Assembly: GCA_028023455.1 (NCBI GenBank)
Contig: JAQFVV010000228.1
Span: 1,569,591-1,633,590 of the forward strand
DNA from: Epiperipatus broadwayi
Lineage: Eukaryota > Onychophora > Udeonychophora > Euonychophora > Peripatidae
DNA length: 64,000 bases
Reading direction: 5' to 3'
Below, in pieces: positions 11,300 to 23,444 of the stretch. A model generated the notes under the pieces. It did not search any database, was not told the DNA's origin, and saw nothing but the letters and a program-made list of their open reading frames with translations. Position numbers and translations under genes: made by a program. Positions within the stretch are counted from its first letter, which is position 1. Each line of letters opens with the position of its first letter.

Positions 11300-14200
11300 C
11301 TTATTCCCATTCCTTAATGATTTTATATATTGAATATGCATTGTTTTAGATAAGTTAATTAGCATGTTAAGTAGTTTATTTTAAATCTTCAGTTAAATTG
11401 CTAATTTACCTTGAGTCTCATGTTTTTTTCCTGTTCAGAGCCACCTCACAGAAAAAATTGAGACCCATGTGTAATCTCAGAAATGTCATTCATAAGGTGT
11501 TAAATCATGAAGTATAAAGAAATAAGTTGAAGTTTGGTCTGATTAGAGATCTAGGCATCTCATTGTGGAAGCTTTGGTGTATTTTGCCTGGACTCAGAAT
11601 TTTCTTGCATGAATGTACAAATCTGACCATTACATAGTTTTTTTTTCTCCGATTATGGTGCCCAACATGGGATCTGAACTGTTTTTCACATAATCCTGAA
11701 CAGAGTGTTGCTTCTGTTGCTGCTACCTTGGCTCTGAAAATGGTAGAATGTCAGACTCAGGATTTAAAGATTTCAGAATCAATTCTCAGAGAGTAATATA
11801 TATTTAAAAAAACATGTTTTTTTACTGATTAAATAGAATGCAAATTAAATGCTCAATCTGTCATTAGAGTTATCAAACATGATTTCTCAAATAATTATCC
11901 CTATGATTACTATTATTATTATTATTATTTTAACTTGAAGTGATATGTTCAATCAACTATAGCAGAAATACTTTATAATAATAATCAAATGGTTTGTTAT
12001 TTGAGAGTTTATAAGAAGCTTGAACACCAGAATGATAGAGCTGGGCCATGATCCATAAAATTTGAGCTCCAAAGTCTGCCCCTCTAATATTGTGTCAAAC
12101 CATGTAGAGCACTGAAATGTTTTAATTATTGAAACAAAAATTAAAAGCTGAGATATAAGGTGAAAAACAACAAGACATTTGAAAGGAAAGAATAAGCAAT
12201 AAAATATATTGAACAGCTAAATAATTAATCTTCCTGAATTCAATTTATACAGAGCAATGAAGTAGTAAAAACCATATTTATAAAAATAATTTTTATTAAT
12301 AAACATAATAGAATTTGCCAGTCAACACTTGTGTCATCTTTATTTGAAATGCATTTAATTTATTCTATCATGTATTATTTAAAGCTATAAATCAATAGAA
12401 AGGATTTCATAATGTAATTTGTTTGTCTGGCATGACCATAATCTGGTGTTCATATCCAAACCAAGTAGGTGAACCTTGAAATTTGTTCAGGCAGATGTTT
12501 TACAATAAATTCTGCTAGGTAATTTAAAAATGTATATTTAATAGCCAGAAGTCTCAGATTAATTTGTTTGGTTAGATAAATGTTGGTGCTATGTAAAAAA
12601 TAAAAAAATAAAACAATTGTAATATGATATGGCCTTCATTAGTTGTTGTCATATATTCCAATGACTGTTGAGCTCATGGAAACCATTACCTTTTATACAT
12701 CAATAGCAGAGTAATTAGGTTATAAAAAAAAAATTAAATTTCTTAGGAATTGAAATTTTTAAAAACAAATAGACTTATACTAATTAAAATAGATCAGTTA
12801 ATGCAAATATATAATTATTTTCAAAAAGAAACCCACTCAAGACATAAAGTCAGCATATAAATAATTACATCTATTTGACTTTTAATGTTGGAACTTTATA
12901 TAAATCAGAAAAAACATCATATATATTTTTGATCACCATTCGTAAACAAATTCAATTCAAAAGAATAAATGAAGATTTTCTGACTTTTTTTTAATCTATC
13001 TAAATATTCAATAAACATTTTTATGCAAAAATTAATTACATAAATTATTATATTGAAGAAATAAAACATGAATTTTAAAGTAACTTAAGTGTCCAAGGTT
13101 ATATAAAGTGAGATTCTATTTTTATTTAAAAGTGTGAAAAAAGTATTACATATAGTTATTACATATAATGTTTTTTTAATACTCAGCAAGTACACATTTA
13201 ATAATATTCCTGACAAATAAATATTAATTAGTTCCACTTTTTATAAAACTTACCAAGAGTATAGACCAACTCTTCTATATGCAAAAATAAAAAGAATAGA
13301 TAGTCTATTCGATTCTTTGAGTTTGTTGATAAATTAGTGTTAGTTACATGTTATTCCCATTTAAATTTCATATACACTTGGTAGCATCTGATGTTACCAC
13401 CCAAGCAGAAAGTACTTTGAGTGCACCATAATGAACATAAGTTCAACCTACTCCAGTAAGCAATACCAGATCAAAACAAGATTCAGCAAAATAGCCCAAC
13501 CAGACATTTTTGCAGCCACATGGTCAATCCTAAAAACCCTGGTAATAGAATGCAAAGAATCCCAGCAACAAGTCGTTATGGAATATCTTAGCATCTTTAA
13601 TATAGCAAAACAAACACTCAAATATGCCATCTAAATCCATGTTCACTTGAAATAAACTATAGGATCTTCATTCTTTGAATCAAATAAAATTGAACAACAA
13701 AAATTTGAATCCTTCAAGAGTCATCTCATTCTTGCAATGAATTGAAAATGTTATCCACAGTGATGTTAGTAATCATAGTTATTGATGTATTTATTTTTCT
13801 TTTCTTTTTGTTTACCGGTATAACCATTATTTAAGTACAAATAAAGTTTACTTTGGAATCTAAATTTCATATATAATGAAGAATGAGTATTTGATACAAT
13901 ACATTTACTTACTTAAAAATAAAAGAAATACAAAACTATTAAAAAATTACTTTTACACAAATAATAAGCACAAATGATGAGATATATATAAAAATGTAAT
14001 AATCTTCTTACTTACTAAAATATATTTATGTACTTATTAATTATATAAAAGCAAAACATCATTGATTATATATTTTATCTGTCAGATTCAAACAAAATAA
14101 TAACGTATATATATATTGAAACATAATCTCATGGCCTTAGTTATAAATATTGTTAGCATTTAAAGAATTTAATGTAATGTATACTGTTGTAAGGAAATTA

Positions 14201-17200
14201 TTAAAAAATCATTGTACATTATGAATTTGTAGATATGATATTGATTTGCACGCTTTAATTATTGAATACAAAATATTAGGCATGTAATTGGGGGGTGAAT
14301 AAGTAACTTTTTTATCTGTCTGGAAAAAAAATAAGAAAAAGATAATTTTAAAAAAATTGGTTTGAAGGGGAGGAGAAGCTTGTAAATTATTTGCTATTTT
14401 CCTTTTCAAATTTCAATTATTAAAATATTTTTTAATATTTTTTGGAAATTTAAAAATTTTTTATTTTAATTTCCTACAAAATTCTATTACAAAATCTATT
14501 ATGAAATTCATTTTTCATTTTGCTCAAGATATGAAATAAAAAATCTAAACAATTTTTGCAACAAAAAATAATAAATAAAAATATTTAATTAATTAATAAA
14601 CAGTTAATTAAATAAAAATAAACAACTTACAAAGTATAAGGGAAAGTCTTTTCTTTATAAAAAAAAAAATTAAATTAACAACAACAAAATACATTTTGAA
14701 GATTGTTTTTAAAAAAATAGGATATCATAAGTGTGTGGTAGAATGCAAGATTTAATTTGGGATGAATTTATTGTTATTATTAATTGTATTTTTGTTCATT
14801 TTATTCAGTTCTATTATTACATACCATTTAACTCTTGCTACCATACTTAAATAGCCTGAATTAAAACAATAATAAATGTTTCAAGATTTCAAAGTGCTAA
14901 ATGTTGAGTATGTGAAAAGAAGATAATGTTATATAATCATCAGAGACCAATAAACAAATCCTAAATATAAATTATAATCTCTTTAACAGTAATGTTAGAA
15001 TATAATATGTTTGCCAGTGATTGTCAAAAGATACAATTTTAAGCAAATCCCTTTGGTTTGTTCTTGAGTCCAATGTAATCGAAGATCTAATACATGATCA
15101 CAAACAAGCTGTAATAAACCTGGAAGAAGATTCCCTTAAAAAAGCCACTGTTGATTGAACTTGTCTATTAAAGAGAGAACTGGTCCAGAATTATCAATGA
15201 AGACAGAGTCAATTTAGATACCAAAAGAGTAAAGCCAAAACAGAAATTCATTCTTTATCTACAATGACTAATAATGTTAATGAATCATCTGAACTTTTCT
15301 AGAAGAATCATATTTGAATATTACATACTTAAAACAAAAAATACAGCTCAAACCTATGAGGAGTGCAATAAATAAAATAAATTTGAAAACATATATTTTT
15401 AAATTCTTTTTTCTTTACTTTATATGTATTAAAAATACAATTTGATTTTTTTTAAAATATTTTATTTTTGTTGTTAGTGCTTCATGAATTAACACTTGTT
15501 ATTTATAAATAAAAAGAAAAATACTAAAATGTATTATGCAGATTAGTCTATGGTGCATGGTTGCACGTTGACTTAAAAAGACTTTTTTAAAAATTAGAAT
15601 TTAACTATTAAAAAAATAATATTAAACAAAGCTAAGGATGAAAAATCTGAAAGTACAGAGAGAATTAACTGAGTGTGTATATATCAATTTGTGTTCATTC
15701 ATTAATAATTGTAATTTTTTTTATATTACAAATTTTCTTTATTAAATATAATTACTGTTGATTTATTTATGTAAATGAAATTTTTTATTGAGTGAAATAT
15801 TCTATTTTTTATTGAGTGAAATATTCTTATTTTTAAATGCATATGTTAATTTATTGTTGCATGATCATTAGTATCCCAGTTTGATGCTGTTCTGGAGCTT
15901 GTTCAGGGAATGGCAATGATAAACATTAAAAATTGACAAAGGTTTATTTCACTATGAAATCAGCCAATCTTAAATCAGAATATTATAATTCTCAAAAAAT
16001 AATGATTATTAAAACAAAAGCTAATTTCATTAAGAAAAGATTAAGAATAATATAATAACCAAATCATTTGATAAATTAGCATCCTGATTGTCAGTAATCA
16101 AATAATGATAAGTAATAGTGTCGTACAGAACATTTTGATCTTATATGTATATAGGTTCTTGCAAAATATATTAAACTATTTCTATCATCTAAAATTAATT
16201 CTTAAATTTCTCTAGAAAAATTTAAACTTTATTTAAACTTTTAAAGTTGTAATTAATAATTTGTAAAACGCATACTGGTTGTAGCCTTAAACTTTTAAAA
16301 TACATTCACTATTTCAATAGCAGCACATAGGTTTATACATAAACATTTTGAGGGATATTCTTCTTCTCTCTTCTTCAGATATTAATGATCTGACTATTGA
16401 AAGTGCTAACATGAGAAAGTAATCCAGTATCTTTAGATTTATAAATACTGAATTTAAAATCACACACTAACTTACTATGCTATTCTATTAAAGGCAACAC
16501 TCATTTTAGAAATATTTAAACCATAAGAGTCCACTTGATTTCTCTTTTTCCCCCTTAAGACCAAGGTTAATGAAGGGTATTCAAACATTATAAATTGTCA
16601 CATTGTGTTAGTGAAGTTATTTGCTACTATCAGGCAATCAACTTTTGTAATTTTTTTCTTTTACTTCTACCTCTCTGTCCATTATTCTTGTCTTTCCCAC
16701 AATCAAATATATGTTCACTGGTATATATATAGGGTGGTTACTTTAGATATACTTATTTTTTCCTCTTTAATCATTAATTAATACTCTTTTATTCATTTTT
16801 TAATGGGGCAACTGTTTTGATTGATATATGTTCTTTCACATTCATACAGTATTCCATAGATGCAGTTTTCTCAGCAATTCTTCATATTGTGCTATAGCTT
16901 TGGGAAGTTGTTTTGATATATTGATTGTAGATTTTTTATTTTGTCTACTATTCCTGTTATATATGGATATATTATAGTATCTTTTTTTAATTATCTTTTT
17001 ATATTTATTTTGTTGTCTATTTAAGATGTTTTTAATGCAGATGATAAGCATTCTTTATGAGTTTGTTTTATGTAGGATTTTTTCTCTCTCTTTTTCCTAA
17101 TTACTGGTGTTTGAACTTTTTTTTTTTTTCTGTTTTGTGTAATAAAAAAACACAACTTTTTTGTGTTTTTATTATGACTGGATGTAAATGCTAATTGAAA

Positions 17201-17746
17201 TAGAGATATAAAAAATCATGAAAGATTGTAAGTAAAATGATGAAGAAATTATATATCTTTAGAAATGTGAATAAAAATGAATAATTAATTATCCAATGAG
17301 AATAATATAAATATAAAGGTTATTGCTACATTAAAATTGGATTTAAAAAATAGATGTATGATATAGTATATTTAGCTACTAAAAACTGAGAAGATGTGAA
17401 AGAATAGAATGGGAAAATTCAGAAATGGTAATATAGTGGTATAGATATCTTTAGAATGAATAATTGTAACATATTGATTGTATATAATAATGAACAATCT
17501 TATTAATAAAAATTATAGGTGAAATAAATAGTCAAATTAATGAAATTGATGAAGTGAAAAATATAAATAAGGCATTATTTAAAAAGATGTATGAGAAATG
17601 GAATTTTGGGAAAAGCGTATTACAAAAAATTTATACGGTCAGTCCGTTTTGCATGATACATATTCCTTTAAAATCTGTGCAAAAGTAAACCTATGGAAAA
17701 ATCAAAAATTGATTCCAGACCTTTAAAACTTGTTGTTAAAATAATA
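11300..17746. other. Long gene-free AT-rich stretch with scattered unidentified element remnants
   Basis: No gene is supported. Around 11720-11800 there is SINE-like text (ctcaggatttaaag, then agaatcaattctcag) resembling the SINE family at 37-38 kb. An ATT microsatellite lies at about 11911-11930. GC-richer remnants of unknown type lie at 11440-11760, 13380-13660 and 15050-15250. A 23-bp direct duplication (attgagtgaaatattct) lies at about 15785-15830. Confidence 0.4.
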
Positions 17747-17753
17747 CATTAAA

Positions 17754-18134
17754 CAGTGGTGTGCAACCTTTTTACATTTGTGACTCCCTTCCTTGGATGA
17801 AAATTTGATGTGACACATTATTTATTTTCACCATGCTTAAATTATAATTATAATAAGTAAGGATATTTATAATAAAACAATAGTAGTTTTAATTAATATA
17901 CAAATTTATATTTCCTAATATTTTAGTATTAAGCATATACAATTTGAAATGAAATTTTTGAAACAAATTGTATACTTACAAAAAAAATTATGATACATAC
18001 AAAACAATTTATTTTCATGTTACTTTTATTTATTTTTAACAATTAAAATTCTTTCCAAAAAAAAAACCATTATCTAAACCTAAGAAGAATTTCCTAAAAA
18101 TTTTGTGCCCTCAATCCATGGGTACAAATCACTG
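17754..18134. mobile_element. hAT-type MITE with 7-8 bp target duplication
   Basis: The left end is cagtggtgtgcaacc and the right end, reverse-complemented, is cagtgatttgtaccc, both of the CAGNG...ACC form seen at hAT termini. The repeat cattaaa flanks it at 17747-17753 and 18135-18141; with one end base shifted this approaches the 8-bp duplication typical of hAT. The 381-bp body is non-coding and AT-rich. It is distinct from the SPIN copy at 33654-33838. Confidence 0.65.
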
Positions 18135-18141
18135 CATTAAA

Positions 18142-19399
18142 TCAATTAATATACCAGGATGTGTTCATATAAATTATATTTGATTTTTATGTTCTTATGT
18201 GCATTTTTTATTTCATAAACTTATAAAAACAGACATAAAATAAATTAACTTTATAAAGAAAATAGTGTTTTATTAATTTATTGACACAAAAAAATGGATA
18301 AAAAATTATGATTTAATAAAATATACATAATAACTAGTTTTATTTGCTGTAAATTCTTATTAATAAATGAAAAATGGCAAATCATATAATCAAAATTTAA
18401 TTCACAACATTTTATTTTCATCAAAATTATTTTTTATTTGACTTTGCAAATAAACATCAGAGCATTTTTACCATTTAATACTAAATAGCATACAATAACA
18501 ATTCTTTATAGGGAACAACTGAAAGGAATACAAACATACAAACAAACTATCAAAACTTTTCAAATTTTATTGTTGATGTTTTATCATATGATAAACTTGG
18601 AATATTGTTTATACATTTAAATATAAATATTTTTTTTTTTGCATATGTAATAGTCTTAATTGCAAATTCTAATTTTTTTAATTAAAATCTATTTTTTATA
18701 AAAGTAAGAAATATTTTTTTTAGACTTAAATGGATATCTTAAAAATACAAATTTATTAGATAGTCTTAGATTAAAACAAATCAAGTAAAAACTGAATTGA
18801 ATGTTTCCAAGCTCTGTTAAATAAAAATATAGGTAAAAAGAAATTTGAATTCACACCTTCTCCCCCTTTCCAGATCAAGTAATATAAAAATTATATGAAA
18901 TAAGTCTGTGCAAAAATAGAACTAGATGTAAATTCATGATTATGTCTTGGCAAATGAAAAGAAAACAGAAAAAAAGTAATTACAATAATAATCAATTTTA
19001 TATTATACCAAAACTTATAAAATAAAATATATAGAAATAGTGTTTGTTTAACGATACTTTGAAAAAAATTATGAAAGAAAGGAAATACAAAAATTATGAA
19101 AAGTAGATAAATACGGTGGGGAAAAAAATTATAAATAAGTGTTTAAATAAAAACAGCTGTATAAAAAAAAAAGAAGAAGGGAAAGAGAAGATAAAGATTA
19201 GATCAGGTTATTACTTTTAAAAAAATAATTATAATAAAATTTAAACAAATAAAGTGAATATAACAAAAATTTAACGAGAAAATTAGATGTGAAGAAAGAT
19301 GGAAACACACACACAAAGGAATTTAAAAAAAGAATTTGAAAGAAATGCTACAAAAATGTATTAGATAACCTAGGATAGAATAAGTGATGTAGAATTGAT
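18142..19399. other. AT-rich non-coding DNA
   Basis: No gene or clear repeat boundary is seen. From about 18850 onward the plus strand becomes purine-rich and poor in C, a skew that continues into the faint LINE relic that follows. Confidence 0.4.
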
Positions 19400-21281
19400 T
19401 TTAAAAAGGAAAATCAAAAGATTGATTGCATAGTATTTGAAATGATAATAAGTAGGAAAGATATTTAAAAGAAAGTTTAATAAAATTATAAAAGCAGGAC
19501 GAAGAGAACTGTACTTAGAAAATTATAGGTAATAATATAATTCTAGATAAAATGGAAATATGTGAAAAGTGATTTTAGGTTGTTAATTATTTAACAACTT
19601 CAATATCAACTATTTACTTATATATGTACTAATGGGTAAGATTAGAATTTGGATGGATGAAAAAAAATCTTGAGATATATTCAGAATAGATTTATTCAAG
19701 AAGAGGCAGATAAAGAATCATTTATTTATTGTTATTCAGTTGATTTATCTACTTACAGATTATAGATTGTGGAGAAATTATGATAATATGAGAATAGGCT
19801 TTATGTTGTTAAAATGATTAGGGATCTTACAAAAATAATTTTATACATATCAGTTAGAGGAAATAGAATCAGTAGAAGTTAAATATGAAATTGAATTAAA
19901 ACAGAAATATTAATTAACATCTTTAGAATTTAGTTTGTTTTTTCAAAAAATAAAAGCCTGTGATGAAAAGATTGAAATAAGAAAAGGATTCTCATAATGA
20001 TTAAAAAAGAATATATAATATAGTATAAGATATAACTTTTTTTTTTTTTACAAATAATAAAATAGTGTTTGCTATTAGAGAAAATGTGGAAAGTAGGAAG
20101 TAATATAAAGATTAAATTCAATGGGGGGGGGGGAATCTGTATTACTACTATTTAATAAGAAAGGTAAAATTAAGAAATGGAAAATGGAAAGTATTTGTCT
20201 TAAAAAAGTGCAGTATAAGTATTTAATACTTTATTAAATGGAAAAAATAATTATATAGACCATGGAGAATTAAAATTGAGAAGAAAAACAAAAATAGGTT
20301 AAAGATTGGTTTATTATGTAGAATCATTATGAAAGATTTAATGATATACACTTTAAAATTTAGAAATGAATCACTTTGAATTGGTAGAAACTCAAAAATT
20401 TTTACATAGAATTTTTTTAAAAAAATAAACCAATATAAATGTGAAAAGCAAGTGAGACTATTAAAGAGAAAATTGTATGGACTTTTTTTTTTAATAAGGG
20501 AAACTAAAAGCAAATTTAAAATATTTAAAAGCCAACAGCAACAATAAATAAATGAAAATAAAGTAGTTAAAATATTTTTTAATTGGATTTGATGGAAGAC
20601 AATGAATATATTGAACAAAAAAGATTTTACAACATGCAAAGCAAATAGATGAATTTATTTCTATAATTATTTACAATGAAAAAAAATATATGTGTTATAG
20701 ATACATAATTAAAAGTGGGGGTGAGAACATTAGATGATTAGAGAAAAGGAGATTTATGTAAAATAAATATGAATACAAAAGAAATTATTATTCATTTTAT
20801 AAAAATAAAAAATTTCAGATATGAAAAAAATATGTGATAATACTAGAGGGAGATCTTTATTCTTTAGTGCAAGAATAGAAACTTGGATATAAGAAAAATA
20901 AAGTAAAAATGGAAAAAACATTTGATTATTAAAAGTAGTTTATATGGAGATAGAGAGTATTGACTATATACTTTTGTTAAAAAAAGATTAGAATAAATTG
21001 CATAAAAAAATTAGGAGAAACTTAAAATTAATTCAAATGATATGTTTTTTATTTGTATTTTTAATAAAGATAAAGAATATGAAGATAGAATAATGGAATC
21101 AATAAAACAACTTTTACTAAAAGGGATAGAAGAAGAAAAAAAAGGTTATAGTTGGAAGAATGATTTAGTAATAAGGAATAAAAAATATGAATTTATTTTG
21201 GTATATAATAGTTTCAAAGAATTTGACTGTTTAAATTTGGCTAGCAAGTTTTGGAGCACAAAAATTTATGATTTTGTTTAA
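19400..21281 (+). pseudogene. Very decayed LINE-like relic (tentative)
   Basis: The plus strand is purine-rich and G exceeds C, as in the sense strand of the RT elements elsewhere in the window. Translation gives KAGRRELYLENYR near 19490-19530, like the fingers motif KKGDRE-NYR. About 200 nt later comes DKESFIYCYSVDLSTYRLW near 19705-19770, like RT motif A, then IGFMLLKMIRDLTK near 19795-19835. The order and spacing fit a LINE RT, but many stops intervene and no motif C was found. The open frame at 21042-21281 is lysine-rich and unassigned; it may be a C-terminal remnant. Confidence 0.35.
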
Positions 21282-23436
21282 AGAGAAGCCATTCTAAATC
21301 ATATATTTCCACCATAAATAATGTTTTGTGTTTTCAGATTATATATCCTGCTTATAGTTCAGTCTCAAATTATACCAAAATTTAAATAGCAAAATAAAAT
21401 ATGAATTTATCTTAAATGAAAATTAAAAAACAGCATCAACATGTTAAAATATTTAAAATATATAGATAAGATCAATTGAAAATTAAAGCTTAAAATTAAC
21501 AAATAATAATCATGCTGATCTATTTTATATGCTTGAAAAAAATGTTCATGGAATATTTAGATGTAAATTCAAAATTAACAGAAAAAATATAAACAATATT
21601 TTATCAATCAAAAATGATTAAAATTTAAAGCAATATATAATAAATTAATAATAAATATGTATGCAATATATATATATCTTTAAAATTTTAAGATATAAAA
21701 CTATTCCAAATACAGAAAAAGATAAAATAGCTTTGACATGATTTTTTAATCAATTTGATGGCTGAAATATCTCAGAAGTCAATTTTTTTTTACTTCATAT
21801 CCAATAAAGGCTTTTAGATTTGCATTTTATAACTAATTCACTGAAAATATTAAGTATAAGCAAAATCAAGACAAAAAAAAGTTAACATTCACTGTCTTTA
21901 TGTAAGTAATCTGAAATGACACTTGGTAAAATGGAGTAAACAGTATAGAAGTTAATTTTTTAAAAAAGTAATTTCTTTATTAGTTTCTTGTTTGTTCAAA
22001 CACTTGGAGTAAAGGTGATAAATCAATGAATTAAATGAATCATTAAAAATATAAAGCCAAAAAAAAAAATTTCTGAAATTCATTGACAAGTACAACAAAT
22101 TTTAAAAAATATTTTTATTCCATGGTTGTGTTCAATTCTTTTTGCCTCATACTTACATCTCACTACATTACACAAGCTTTAGGTGCACTTTGTATACTAC
22201 TATTAATCAAATGGTTAGTTGCTTGGAAGGTCATGCGACAATGCGAAAAAAATATATTCAGCTCTCAAGTCAATCACTTTACCGTTGCTCTAAACCACAC
22301 AGTGTGTTAACTCTACTTGTATCTGAATATTTTTTCCCCTAATAAAAATCCTTTTAGTTATATATATATATATGGAATATATGGCAGTGTCTGAAGGAAA
22401 ATATAAATTTGATTCGCAACATAATCATTGCTGTAATATAAAAGGCCAATGCATGAAACATAAATAATTAAAACTAATTTAAAAGGATAATACTTTAAAC
22501 ATTTACATACAAAACATTTATTAAGTTTTTATCACTACTCCGATAAAAATTTATTATTGCAGATTTTAAAAAATAATTAACAAAATAAACGATATTCAAA
22601 TTAATAAGAAAAGTAATTTTTTTATTTGCATCTTGTATACTCAAACAGTGGGAGTGAAACTGCTGACTCATGCCTAAATAATAATATAGAAAACAGGAAA
22701 AAATGCTTTGAAATTATTGCTTGCAAGAAATCACAGTGAAAGACCAATAAATCCATCAGAATGCGCCAACTAATTGCTTGCAACCAACCTTACATCTACC
22801 CCCCAGCAGACCACCAAGCTGTCTTTACTAAGACATTGCAAAGGAGTATTTAAAAAGAAATAAGCTGCAAAACAAAGAAAGAATTCTTTTATTTCATAGG
22901 GCAACTAAAAAGCTTTTACTTTTAAAAAGATCTTAAAAATCTCATGTATATATATAAAAAAAAAATGTATTTCTTCGGGCAAATATAAAAAAGACTTTAC
23001 TTTGAATTAATGAGGTTCTCATTAAAAACATGCAAAAAACGTTAATTTTCTTATTTAGTAAAAATATATAGAGAAAAGGTAGGAGTTGTCAAAAACACTA
23101 AACAAGTATCCTACCAGCGACTTGAGATCTGGTAAAATGAAGTGCGAAATGTTTATAAAAAAAATTGAATATATTATTTTTTAAAAATTGAAAAGAAAAA
23201 AGTACAATAAAATAAATATACTCTTTTTATATGTGTGTGTAACTACATATGTAATTATAATTATGTGAATATTGATTATTTGCCATTGCTGCGTGGTAAA
23301 ATGACTAACGGATCACAGATCAGTTCTGTCATTTCCAGTGCTGAATTCCTTATGAATTCTAGCAATGAAATTATTCGATTATTATTTTTTCTGTTTAAGT
23401 CACTTTTAAATATGTGTTGGGGAGGATTAACTTATG
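21282..23436. other. AT-rich non-coding DNA with a weak dispersed repeat
   Basis: No gene is recognised. Two diverged segments near 21965-22040 and 22612-22685 align loosely (aagtaatt, then ctt, then tcaaaca, then ggagt), suggesting an old duplicated element. The overlapping open frames at 22083-22342 have no recognised homology. Confidence 0.35.
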
Positions 23437-23444
23437 CTCTAAAA

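Noticed and set aside
20940-21281. Copia-type RT (text resembling SLYG followed by a SND block)
   Set aside because: Only a few residues fit, no surrounding gag, integrase or LTRs exist, and the stretch fits equally well as the tail of a decayed LINE.
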